Source: a virus. Taken from it: DNA of 32,204 nt. Of the stretch, positions 6,532 through 13,737 are shown piece after piece. Position 1 is the stretch's first letter. Every line of letters starts with the position of its first letter. The stretch lies in the IMG/VR virus record IMGVR_UViG_3300020601_000047, positions 1-32,204 of that record; one strand, 5' to 3'. The notes under the pieces are model-generated. The model was not told where the DNA came from. It did not search any database and worked only from the letters and a program-made list of their open reading frames with translations. Both the position numbers and the translations under genes were made by a program.

Positions 6532-7203
6532 ATGCAAGTATTTCAAATTATTGCCGAAGAAAATGAATTAGAAGAAGCTATTCCATTTACTAAAAAAGCT
6601 AAAATGATGAAGCAAGCCAAAAAAGCTGCTAAGGGTGCTACTAAAGATGAAGCACGTCAAATGGAAGTTGAGTTGTTAACATATCTTAAAACATCAAAGC
6701 AACAACCAACTGTTGATGCTGTTATGAAATATTTTGATCAAAAAGGTTTAGGTAATGTAGCAGCACCTATTGTTAAGAATTTCCAAAGCAAAGGCAATAA
6801 AAAAGCAGCTCGTAGCCAAGCAAGACAAGATAAAGCTAGAGCAGCTGGACAAGCAGCAGCAAAACTTGGTGGCATGGCTAAAGTTGGCGCACAAAAAGCA
6901 GGCGCCGCAGCTAAAGCTGCTGGTACTGCTGTAAAAAATGCTAGTGGAGTTGTACCAGCAGGACAAATTAATCAAAGTGTTTACGAAGCTGAAGGACAAG
7001 ACGTTTTAACCAAACGTGAAGTGCGTAATATTATTCAACAAGTAGTTGCCAAAGGTTATGGCGGTGCTGCTGGATTTGATAAGAGTAGATTTGCTCAAGA
7101 CGAACCAAAAGCTACGTTTAAATCACAAAGAGCAGCACCTGATGCTGAAACTCAAGCAGCAATTGATAAAGTAAAAGCTGCTGGATACAAGATTACAAAA
7201 TAA
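6532..7203 (+). CDS. Putative internal head protein with capsid-targeting N-terminus
   Basis: This 223-aa basic protein is rich in Lys, Ala and Gln. Its N-terminus MQVFQIIAEE resembles the T4 capsid-targeting peptide MKTYQEFIAE of the internal proteins, which gp21 removes after an (I/L)xE motif; here I7-A8-E9 would be the cut. The middle (about 85-145) is a Lys/Ala/Gly low-complexity region (KAARSQARQDKARAAGQAAA) that could bind DNA. The C-terminal part has a short ordered stretch (TKREVRNIIQQVVAKGYGG). T4 internal proteins are packed with the DNA and injected into the host. A late-type promoter lies directly upstream, as expected for a virion protein. It is transcribed toward the minus-strand small ORF, and the two stop codons abut with no bases between. 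The function is inferred from N-terminal resemblance only. Confidence 0.6.
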   Translation: MQVFQIIAEENELEEAIPFTKKAKMMKQAKKAAKGATKDEARQMEVELLTYLKTSKQQPTVDAVMKYFDQKGLGNVAAPIVKNFQSKGNKKAARSQARQDKARAAGQAAAKLGGMAKVGAQKAGAAAKAAGTAVKNASGVVPAGQINQSVYEAEGQDVLTKREVRNIIQQVVAKGYGGAAGFDKSRFAQDEPKATFKSQRAAPDAETQAAIDKVKAAGYKITK

Positions 7204-7431
7204 TTAAAAGAATGGTTGCTGGGTCTTTTTGGCAATTTCCATGTTGTCCTCAGCAAGTTGTACTATGACTTCTCTGTCATCAGGTCCTAGAAGGTAAGCA
7301 TCATTGTAACTAAGTCCGCCTCTCATGTGCCAAACCAACTTGGCTAAATCATATTTTAATTGTTTAATTTCATCTTCTAGGACCTTAACATGTTCTAATA
7401 TTTCCTCAATCGGAAGTGCTAAGATCCTTAT
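7204..7431 (-). CDS. Small conserved ORF after gp26, no standard start; possible -1 frameshift extension
   Basis: The minus-strand frame from 7431 to the TAA at 7206-7204 encodes about 75 residues. It has a heptad-like helix (IEEILEHVKVLEDEIKQLK) followed by VWHMRGGLSYNDAYLLGPDDRE and a KKTQQPFF end. The W-x-x-RGG-x-x-Y-x-x-A core resembles small proteins that I recall next to gp26 in T4-like marine phages, so the frame is probably real. It has no ATG, GTG or TTG before the conserved part; only ATA (7431) or ATT (7410) are available. The frame is open upstream through codons TTT TTT CGC, to which a -1 slip at the end of gene 26 would lead. So it is either started at a rare codon by coupling or made as a C-terminal extension of gp26. 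Confidence 0.6.
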   Translation of the reverse strand: MRILALPIEEILEHVKVLEDEIKQLKYDLAKLVWHMRGGLSYNDAYLLGPDDREVIVQLAEDNMEIAKKTQQPFF

Positions 7432-8279
7432 GCGAAAAAATTTGAAGCATCAAAACTAATAGGTACATCCAATTCTTCTGGAGCACCTGCTGCTCTGTCC
7501 TCTTCTGATGAAACAATTTTTCTAGATTTAATTGTAAATTTCTTTCGCTGTTCGTCAACATGATTTATAATAGCTTTGTACACATCAACAGGAGCATTAT
7601 CTAGAAACTCCATTATGTGTTGCTTGTTGGTAACTGATTCATCTCCAACTGTGATGCTTACAACACTGCCATGTACACTAGCAATATTCATCTCTGTAAT
7701 TCTGTTGAATGTTTCATTGAATCGTTGAAGTTTTTCTGTCTCTGACATTTCATCATCGTTAACAATTTGTAAAATTCTCTGCTCCTCAAATGTTTTCATA
7801 GCAACATCTGTAAATGCTTTGTAATTCATTGGAGCAGTTTCAATTGTATATTCATTGTAAGTAAACGACGGAGCATATTCAGCAGCATTGAGTTCATCTA
7901 ATACTTCAGTAAGATTACATTCAAAAGTTCTGTCACCAACTCCTGGTATGTCCATTTCCATGTTTAATGATTCACCATATGTAGCAATACGTATCGCAGT
8001 AAGCACAGCATCTAAATCAATGTTAGGCATCATCCACGCATTTTTAATATTAGGCATACAGTTTTGTATTACACTAACAGTGCTTTGTCCGTTTAGCAGC
8101 GCATCTGGCGTTTTAATCATAATTTCGTCTCTAGCCGTCATTGGATACACTGGATATGTATTATTTTCAGTAGGCTCTAGTGTACCTTTGGGATAGAATA
8201 ATCCTTTACTAGGCAACGTGATAAACAATTTAGGCTGTCTGAAGTGACTCAGCAGCGGATTGGTTGAACTTTGGTTCAT
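7428..8279 (-). CDS. 26: Baseplate hub assembly protein, gp26-like
   Basis: This 283-aa protein has the gp26-family hallmarks seen in T4-like marine phages: an N-terminal SNPLLSHFRQPKLFITLPSK motif, then PMTARDEIMIKTPDALLNG, then a DAVLTAIRIATYG helix. A middle domain and a C-terminal NHVDEQRKKF region follow. T4 gp26 (208 aa) is needed for baseplate hub assembly. The ATG at 8279 has a GGAG ribosome site whose complement is part of the CTTTTCTCCG preceding the late motif at 8291. It is transcribed divergently from the tape-measure gene. A zinc-binding CxxC pair that I recall in cyanophage versions is absent here; only single cysteines remain. The gene ends in a U UUU UUC heptamer that could shift ribosomes into the next frame. 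Confidence 0.8.
   Translation of the reverse strand: MNQSSTNPLLSHFRQPKLFITLPSKGLFYPKGTLEPTENNTYPVYPMTARDEIMIKTPDALLNGQSTVSVIQNCMPNIKNAWMMPNIDLDAVLTAIRIATYGESLNMEMDIPGVGDRTFECNLTEVLDELNAAEYAPSFTYNEYTIETAPMNYKAFTDVAMKTFEEQRILQIVNDDEMSETEKLQRFNETFNRITEMNIASVHGSVVSITVGDESVTNKQHIMEFLDNAPVDVYKAIINHVDEQRKKFTIKSRKIVSSEEDRAAGAPEELDVPISFDASNFFA
7434..7440 (-). promoter_or_regulatory. Candidate -1 frameshift site (T TTT TTC)
   Basis: In the gene 26 frame the last codons read AAT TTT TTC GCA TAA. This places a classic X XXY YYZ heptamer, T TTT TTC, two codons before the stop. A -1 slip there enters the open frame of the small conserved ORF and would give a protein of about 358 residues. A weak TTCC/GGAA hairpin lies downstream; I see no strong stimulator. 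Confidence 0.45.
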
Positions 8280-8290
8280 TCTTTTCTCCG

Positions 8291-8298
8291 GATAAATA
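8291..8298 (+). promoter_or_regulatory. Putative late promoter of the tape-measure gene
   Basis: GATAAATA followed by CT lies 55 bases before the GTG start at 8354, in the 74-base divergent gap with gene 26. It is preceded by CTTTTCTCCG, almost the same as the CTTTTTCTCCG that precedes GATAAATA at 27717. No hairpin is evident in the leader. Confidence 0.55.
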
Positions 8299-8353
8299 CT
8301 TTACTAATATATATCCAATATAATAAAGTGCGCAGTTAATTTAGGAATCACAA

Positions 8354-10903
8354 GTGGCAGAACCAACAGAAATTACCAACGTAGGTGGCGTTGAAGGTGT
8401 AGCAAGCGAAGCTACACTTCAAAATCTACTTGAATTAACACGTAGACAAGGTAGAGACACTACTACTGCTTTAAGAAATGAAGCAAAATTCAAAGAAGCT
8501 GCTAACAAAGCAACTAAAGCTGGCGCAGAACAAACTGGATTATTATCTAAAGGTATGAAACGTGCTCAGTATGGCTTTGATCAACTGAACAAGTCACTTA
8601 CAGAAGGACAGGTGCGTTTAAGTGATATGGCTGCTGTGGTTACAGGCGGCAAAGGTGTATTTCAGTCACTGTTTAATTTTGTTGATGCTAGTGTTGACCA
8701 ATTTAGAGAACTCAGCCAAGTTGGTGCTGGATTTGGAAACAGCATTGTTGAAATGAACAAAGTAGCTGCTACTAGCGGCATGGCAATGTCTGAATTTTAT
8801 CAAACAATACAAACAAACAGTGAAACACTGAGAGCTTTAGGCGGTAATGTAACAGATGGTGCTAAAAGATTTGCTGAACTAAGCAAAGGGCTCAGAGGAA
8901 GCGATCTAGGACAAAGATTGTTTGACTTAGGGTTTACTACACAAGCAATCAACGATGGATTTTTATCTTATAGTGAAAACATGCTACGCCAAGGTTTTTT
9001 ACAAAGGATGACCAATGCTCAACTCATTGAAGGCAGCACTGATTATCTAAGACAGATAGATTTATTAAGTAAAGCAACAGGACGCAGTAGAGAAGAACTA
9101 CTTGCTCAGTCACAAGATTTAAGAAACAACGCACAGTTTCAAAGTATAATGGCTAGAGCAAGTGCCGAAGGCGCTGGTGAATTTGAAAAAAGTATAGCAC
9201 TAGTAGCAGGATTCTTGCCACAGTTTGCCGGAGATTTAGTAGATATTTCATCAGGCTTTGAAGGCAGTGACTTGGCAATAGCATTGAATACTATGGGCGG
9301 CGGCGCAGGGCAACAATTAGTTGATGCTTTACAAGCAACTGCAAGTGGAGGAATGAATTTTAGAGAATTTGGTAACGAACTTACTAGATTAGGACCAGCA
9401 CTAGGAGCAATTGGCGCAGCAGTAGATCCAACCATGGTTGGACGACTCCAAGCACAAGGCGGACCGTTGGCAGCATTATTTGATGCGCAAGTAGGCTTAA
9501 ACAGAATGGGCGGATTGAACATTGATGCTGCTATTGCTGCTCAAAACAGACAAAGCACTATCACAGAATTATTTGCTAGATTTGAAGCTGCTATAACAAG
9601 TTTCAGTAGTTTTATTACTGAAAAGTTTATTGAAAGTGATACATTTACAGCACTTGAAACATTAGGAACTAAGATAACAGATTCATTTAAACTATTGTTT
9701 GGACCAGCAGAAGCAGACGGCAGTTTTAAAAATGCTTCAGCAAGTGTTAATTCTTTTGTTACTGCTGTAGATGATTGGGTAAACACTAATTTGGTTGCTC
9801 CTATATCTACATTTGTAGACGAGTTTACAGCTCATGTCGAATCTGGTAAAGCACCAATTGACTTTTTCAAACAAAAAATACAAGATGCTGGTAAAGCTAT
9901 TGTTGATTTCTTTTTAGGAGAAATTCAAACAGAACCAGGAGGTCCTGGTAGAGGTACACGACAAGGTGGCTTATTATCAAAGGTTGGAGATGGTATAAAA
10001 AAAGCATTCCAAGGTGAAGGTGTGACAAAATATCTTACCGATGGCTTTGGATATTTAATGGATGCTGCTTACAACGTAATGTTAACTTATTCTGGTATAG
10101 ACAACGTAGCTGTTGAGAAAAACGGATTGTTAGGAGAAATGAAAAAGAAAGTTTTTGGCGAAGACGCTTTAAATGAACAAGGAAAAGTTGATTCGTTGTA
10201 TAATATTTTCAAAAAGAAAATTGGTTTAGATACAGCAGAAGGTGCAGAGCCTGTATATCAACAGCTTATTGACAAAATAGCAGAAGCATTTTCAAACATG
10301 GACATGAAAGCATTTGATCCTATAGTAACTAAATTACAACGTGCTTTTGAAGGCATGGTATTAGCAATCAAAAGAAAAATCAACGAGTCAGGTATGCTAG
10401 GCGATGCAGCTATTTCGGATAGGGAGTTGTTAGAGGACGAAATACGTTTCTATTTAGGTGGCGGCGACGGCAGTAGAACAGGAGCGGATTTTATTGCCAA
10501 TTATGTAGCTGAAAGAGAAGCTCAAAGACAGGAAATGATCGATCAGGGAACATTTACCAAATACAAGAGAAAAAGTTACGGAGGAACCACTACTCGTAGG
10601 GTTAAGGAATTACAAGGTGTTTTAACAGATATGGGATTGCCTTTTAGAAGAATTGGAACTTTTAGAGCAACCGGTAAAACAACTGAACCTAAAGATACTT
10701 TAGCTCAAATTCACGCAGGTGAGCGTGTGTTAAACGCAAATGAAGCAGCGTCCGTTAACGGCTTGCCACAAGCAATGAGTCAACTAAATACATTGACAGC
10801 ACAAATTAGAGATCTAATGGTACAACAAAATAACTTAACATCACAGGTAAACAGAGGTGTCCGTGGTATGAGCAATGATTATTTGAAAGGCGCAATGGTA
10901 TGA
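8354..10903 (+). CDS. Tail tape-measure protein (gp29-like)
   Basis: This 849-aa protein sets tail length and plugs the baseplate hub in the T4 system (T4 gp29: 590 aa). It is long, largely helical and Ala/Gly/Gln-rich. Early helices span about 1-70, a hydrophobic central part includes GAGEFEKSIALVAGF and GGGAGQQLVDAL, and the C-terminal motif LAQIHAGERVLNANEA (about 790-805) is typical of phage tape-measure tails. It ends in a helical NTLTAQIRDLMVQQNNL region. GTG is used as start, with AGGA 8 bases upstream; no better ATG fits the N-terminus. Its stop overlaps the portal gene start (ATGA). Being next to gene 26 and a possible frameshift product echoes the chaperone/tape-measure arrangement of other tailed phages. 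The family call is firm, the gp29 label less so. Confidence 0.75.
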   Translation: MAEPTEITNVGGVEGVASEATLQNLLELTRRQGRDTTTALRNEAKFKEAANKATKAGAEQTGLLSKGMKRAQYGFDQLNKSLTEGQVRLSDMAAVVTGGKGVFQSLFNFVDASVDQFRELSQVGAGFGNSIVEMNKVAATSGMAMSEFYQTIQTNSETLRALGGNVTDGAKRFAELSKGLRGSDLGQRLFDLGFTTQAINDGFLSYSENMLRQGFLQRMTNAQLIEGSTDYLRQIDLLSKATGRSREELLAQSQDLRNNAQFQSIMARASAEGAGEFEKSIALVAGFLPQFAGDLVDISSGFEGSDLAIALNTMGGGAGQQLVDALQATASGGMNFREFGNELTRLGPALGAIGAAVDPTMVGRLQAQGGPLAALFDAQVGLNRMGGLNIDAAIAAQNRQSTITELFARFEAAITSFSSFITEKFIESDTFTALETLGTKITDSFKLLFGPAEADGSFKNASASVNSFVTAVDDWVNTNLVAPISTFVDEFTAHVESGKAPIDFFKQKIQDAGKAIVDFFLGEIQTEPGGPGRGTRQGGLLSKVGDGIKKAFQGEGVTKYLTDGFGYLMDAAYNVMLTYSGIDNVAVEKNGLLGEMKKKVFGEDALNEQGKVDSLYNIFKKKIGLDTAEGAEPVYQQLIDKIAEAFSNMDMKAFDPIVTKLQRAFEGMVLAIKRKINESGMLGDAAISDRELLEDEIRFYLGGGDGSRTGADFIANYVAEREAQRQEMIDQGTFTKYKRKSYGGTTTRRVKELQGVLTDMGLPFRRIGTFRATGKTTEPKDTLAQIHAGERVLNANEAASVNGLPQAMSQLNTLTAQIRDLMVQQNNLTSQVNRGVRGMSNDYLKGAMV

Positions 10904-12609
10904 GTTGGAAAAAACATTTTACTCCTGTTGCCACAAGCATGAACGTTGGCGGTAGCTATTCGCCATTTAGCTTTAGCAAAGGCCAAGGTGTTGGTCCTGC
11001 GGCAGCAAATTACAGTTCACACTTGCCTGATGTTTATGTTGGATCACCTAATCGTATTGAACGTTACGCTCAGTACAACACAATGGACAACGACTCAGAA
11101 GTAAATGCTGCTTTAGATATACTTGCTGAGTTCTGTTCACAAAAAAATAAAGAAAACGAAACACCATTTAAATTAAAATTTAGTAAAGCACCAACTAACA
11201 CAGAAGTCAACATTATTGGACAATATTTAAAACAGTGGTGTAAGATACAACAGTTTGAATCAAGAATATTTAAGATTATTCGTAATACATTCAAGTACGG
11301 TGATCAGTTTTTTATCCGTGATCCTGAAACAAAAAAGTGGTTTCATGTAGATCCAGCAAACGTAACAAAAATTATTGTAAACGAAAGTGAAGGCAAGCGT
11401 CCTGAGCAGTACATAGTAAAAGACTTGAACATTGCTTACGAAGGACTTAGTGCTACAAAACTTAATACTAACCAAGCATATGGCCCAGGTGGCGGTGCTG
11501 GTTATCAAACATTAGACCAAAAGTACATGACAGGTCGTACACCTGACTCAAGTAGCAGCCGTTATAGTCAAGATGCTAACGAAACTGCTATTGACGCAGA
11601 GCATGTTGTTCACTTGTCGATGAGCGAAGGACTGGATCAAAACTTTCCTTTTGGTAATAGTTTACTAGAAAGTATTTTCAAAGTATACAAGCAGAAAGAG
11701 TTGCTTGAGGATGCGATTATTATCTATCGTGTTCAACGTGCGCCAGAGCGCAGAGTATTCTACGTTGATGTGGGCAACATGCCATCACACCTTGCTATGC
11801 AGTTTGTTGAGCGTGTTAAAACGGAAATTCACCAAAGACGCATCCCATCCAAGACAGGAGGCGGACAAACAGTCATAGACAGTTCATACAACCCTCTGTC
11901 AATTAACGAAGACTACTTTTTTCCACAGACTGCTGAAGGACGTGGATCAAAAGTTGAAACTCTTCCAGGTGGCACAAACCTTGGAGAAATAGACGATTTA
12001 CGATATTTTACTAACAAGTTGGTTCGTGGGTTGCGTATTCCTTCAAGTTATCTACCCACTGGGGCAGATGATTCAGCTTCACAGTACAACGATGGTAGAG
12101 TAGGCACCGCATACATTCAAGAGTTACGTTTTAATAATTATTGCGAACGGCTTCAGAGCATGATAACTGAGGTATTCAACAACGAATTTAAATTATACCT
12201 TGCGCAAAAGGGAATAAATGTTGATGTAGCAATGTTTGACTTAACACTTCAACCTCCACAGAACTTTGCGAGTTATAGACAAGCAGAACTAGATAGCAAC
12301 AGAATTAGTACCTTTGCTCAGATGCAACAAATACCTTTTATATCAAACCGTTTTGCTCTACAAAGATTCCTAGGATTAAGCAAAGAAGAAGTAGCAGAAA
12401 ACGAACGCTTGTGGAGAGAAGAAAACGACGAATTCTTCAATGTTGGTGATACTGATGCCGCAGCACAATTAAGAGATGCTGGCATTACTGGTGCTGACAT
12501 AAACAACGACTTAGATGCTACTCAAGGTGACGAATTAGAAGGTGATACTGACGATATAGGTGCCAGTGACGAAACGTCTCCAGTAGCAGATGCTGACGAT
12601 GAGGCATAA
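10900..12609 (+). CDS. 20: Portal vertex protein gp20
   Basis: This 569-aa protein (T4 gp20: 524 aa) forms the dodecameric DNA gate at the special capsid vertex, starts prohead assembly and docks the packaging motor. Characteristic stretches are RIERYAQYNTMDNDSEVNAALDI near residue 55, IIRNTFKYGDQFFIRD near 125, YRVQRAPERRVFYVDVGNM near 275 and RGLRIPSSYLPTG near 375. The C-terminal 60 residues are acidic (DTDDIGASDE) and probably disordered. It overlaps the tape-measure stop by 4 bases and starts the T4-like head order 20-core-21-22-23. A CATAAATA overlaps its stop codon and could act as a late promoter for the genes that follow. Confidence 0.93.
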   Translation: MSWKKHFTPVATSMNVGGSYSPFSFSKGQGVGPAAANYSSHLPDVYVGSPNRIERYAQYNTMDNDSEVNAALDILAEFCSQKNKENETPFKLKFSKAPTNTEVNIIGQYLKQWCKIQQFESRIFKIIRNTFKYGDQFFIRDPETKKWFHVDPANVTKIIVNESEGKRPEQYIVKDLNIAYEGLSATKLNTNQAYGPGGGAGYQTLDQKYMTGRTPDSSSSRYSQDANETAIDAEHVVHLSMSEGLDQNFPFGNSLLESIFKVYKQKELLEDAIIIYRVQRAPERRVFYVDVGNMPSHLAMQFVERVKTEIHQRRIPSKTGGGQTVIDSSYNPLSINEDYFFPQTAEGRGSKVETLPGGTNLGEIDDLRYFTNKLVRGLRIPSSYLPTGADDSASQYNDGRVGTAYIQELRFNNYCERLQSMITEVFNNEFKLYLAQKGINVDVAMFDLTLQPPQNFASYRQAELDSNRISTFAQMQQIPFISNRFALQRFLGLSKEEVAENERLWREENDEFFNVGDTDAAAQLRDAGITGADINNDLDATQGDELEGDTDDIGASDETSPVADADDEA

Positions 12610-12612
12610 ATA
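12605..12612 (+). promoter_or_regulatory. Possible late promoter overlapping the gene 20 stop
   Basis: CATAAATA spans the gp20 stop codon and lies 5 bases before the next start. This is so close that a transcript begun here might lack the ribosome site of that gene and would serve the genes beyond. A chance match is possible in this AT-rich DNA. Confidence 0.3.
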
Positions 12613-12617
12613 ATATT

Positions 12618-12866
12618 ATGATTATACGTGAACTATATTACTTTAATGATAAAACAATGGAACCGGAAGACGATCAGAGATATGACGCTGACCGTGACGA
12701 ATCTATTGTAGATATGGATGATACACGAAAAACTAGACTAACACTCAAAGATATTAACAAAGCACGTAGAGCTGACGATGCTCACAAGCGTGAAGCAACG
12801 AAAGACTTGGAATACATAAGGGCAATGTATGGCATAGCAGCACAAGGTGGTGAAGAAGCTATATAG
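12618..12866 (+). CDS. Small charged head-operon protein, unknown function
   Basis: This 82-aa protein lies between the portal gene and the core genes, where T4 has the small prohead core gene 67. It begins MIIRELYYFND, has an acidic middle (EPEDDQRYDADRDESIVDMDD) and then a basic helical part (RLTLKDINKARRADDAHKREA), ending near YIRAMYGIAAQ. Prohead core proteins are small and highly charged, so a core or portal-associated role is plausible from position. I see no sequence match to gp67. The ATG lacks a close Shine-Dalgarno site; the nearest, GAGG at 12601-12604, overlaps the end of gene 20, so coupling to the portal gene is likely. Confidence 0.7.
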   Translation: MIIRELYYFNDKTMEPEDDQRYDADRDESIVDMDDTRKTRLTLKDINKARRADDAHKREATKDLEYIRAMYGIAAQGGEEAI

Positions 12867-12876
12867 GAGATAGTCA

Positions 12877-13641
12877 TTGTCAAAGACCTATATTCCCGGT
12901 GAATCTAAAGCTCAGCGTAAATCTCGAAAAAAAGCAGAAAAGGCAAGACGCAACCAAGAAATTAAAGTTGCTTCTCGAATAGCACCTGTGGTTCCCCAAT
13001 CTAAACCAGCAGAAAAATCTCCTAACGAAAATCATCAGATTAAAAAAAGTGACATAGTTTTTGTACTTGGCAACGGTACAAGTAGGAAAGATATTCTATT
13101 AGAACCATTGAGACAACATGGCACTATATACGGTTGTAATGCTTTGTATAGAGAGTTTAAACCTGATTATTTAATAGCAGTTGATACAAAAATGATAAGA
13201 GAAATCAGTCATAACGCTTATCAAATGTACAACCAAGTTTGGTCTAATCCTAACAAATATACCCGTTCAGTTGAGAAATTAAACCTCTTTAATCCAAACT
13301 TAGGATGGAGTAGTGGGCCTACTGCTCTTAATATGGCTAGTTTACAACACCCTAAAGAAGTATATATACTTGGATTCGACTATCAAGGTTTAGGTAGGAG
13401 AAATGAACTTGTAAATAATCTATATGCTGGAACAGAAAACTATAAAAAACAACACGAAAGGGCTACTTATTTTGGAAATTGGCAAAGGCAAACTTCTACT
13501 GTCATAAAGAAAAATCCAAAAATTAGATATATAAGAGTAGTACTAGACGAACACTATTTTGTTCCAGAATCGTTGGAAGGACTAGACAATTTAAAACATA
13601 TTACTGTTGAAAATTTTAAAAAATTGTTCCAAAATCCATAA
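12877..13641 (+). CDS. Putative glycosyltransferase, DUF115/sialyltransferase-like fold
   Basis: This 254-aa protein has a basic, disordered N-terminus (1-55). A Rossmann-like domain follows, with FVLGNGTSR at 62-70, GCNALYREFKPDYLIAVD at 86-103, SSGPTALNMA at 145-154 and EVYILGFDYQG at 161-171. The order of a nucleotide-binding GNG-S loop, a small CN-x-LY motif, a GPTALN helix and an EVYILGFD strand recalls GT42 sialyltransferases and DUF115 proteins; this is resemblance by eye. It could modify a surface glycan or a virion protein. The TTG start at 12877 has TAGGAG upstream. Its place inside the head operon, between the portal side and the core/protease genes, is unusual. The stop is followed by a 96-base gap before the acidic core gene. 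Confidence 0.5.
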   Translation: MSKTYIPGESKAQRKSRKKAEKARRNQEIKVASRIAPVVPQSKPAEKSPNENHQIKKSDIVFVLGNGTSRKDILLEPLRQHGTIYGCNALYREFKPDYLIAVDTKMIREISHNAYQMYNQVWSNPNKYTRSVEKLNLFNPNLGWSSGPTALNMASLQHPKEVYILGFDYQGLGRRNELVNNLYAGTENYKKQHERATYFGNWQRQTSTVIKKNPKIRYIRVVLDEHYFVPESLEGLDNLKHITVENFKKLFQNP

Positions 13642-13737
13642 CTGCGTGGTAAATGAGCTCGTTTGAGCCTATTTCGGCGTACTTTTTTCTATAAAGTGTA
13701 AATATAACTGACAGCCTTGACAATAAAGGAGAATGAC

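Noticed and set aside
13717-13737. Upstream TTG start for the acidic core protein
   Set aside because: The AAGGAG ribosome site lies after this TTG and at the proper distance before the ATG at 13738.
13642-13737. Promoter or terminator in the gap before the acidic core gene
   Set aside because: TTGAGC and TATAAA are 21 bases apart, and the small stems (3-4 bp) before the T-run are too weak to call.
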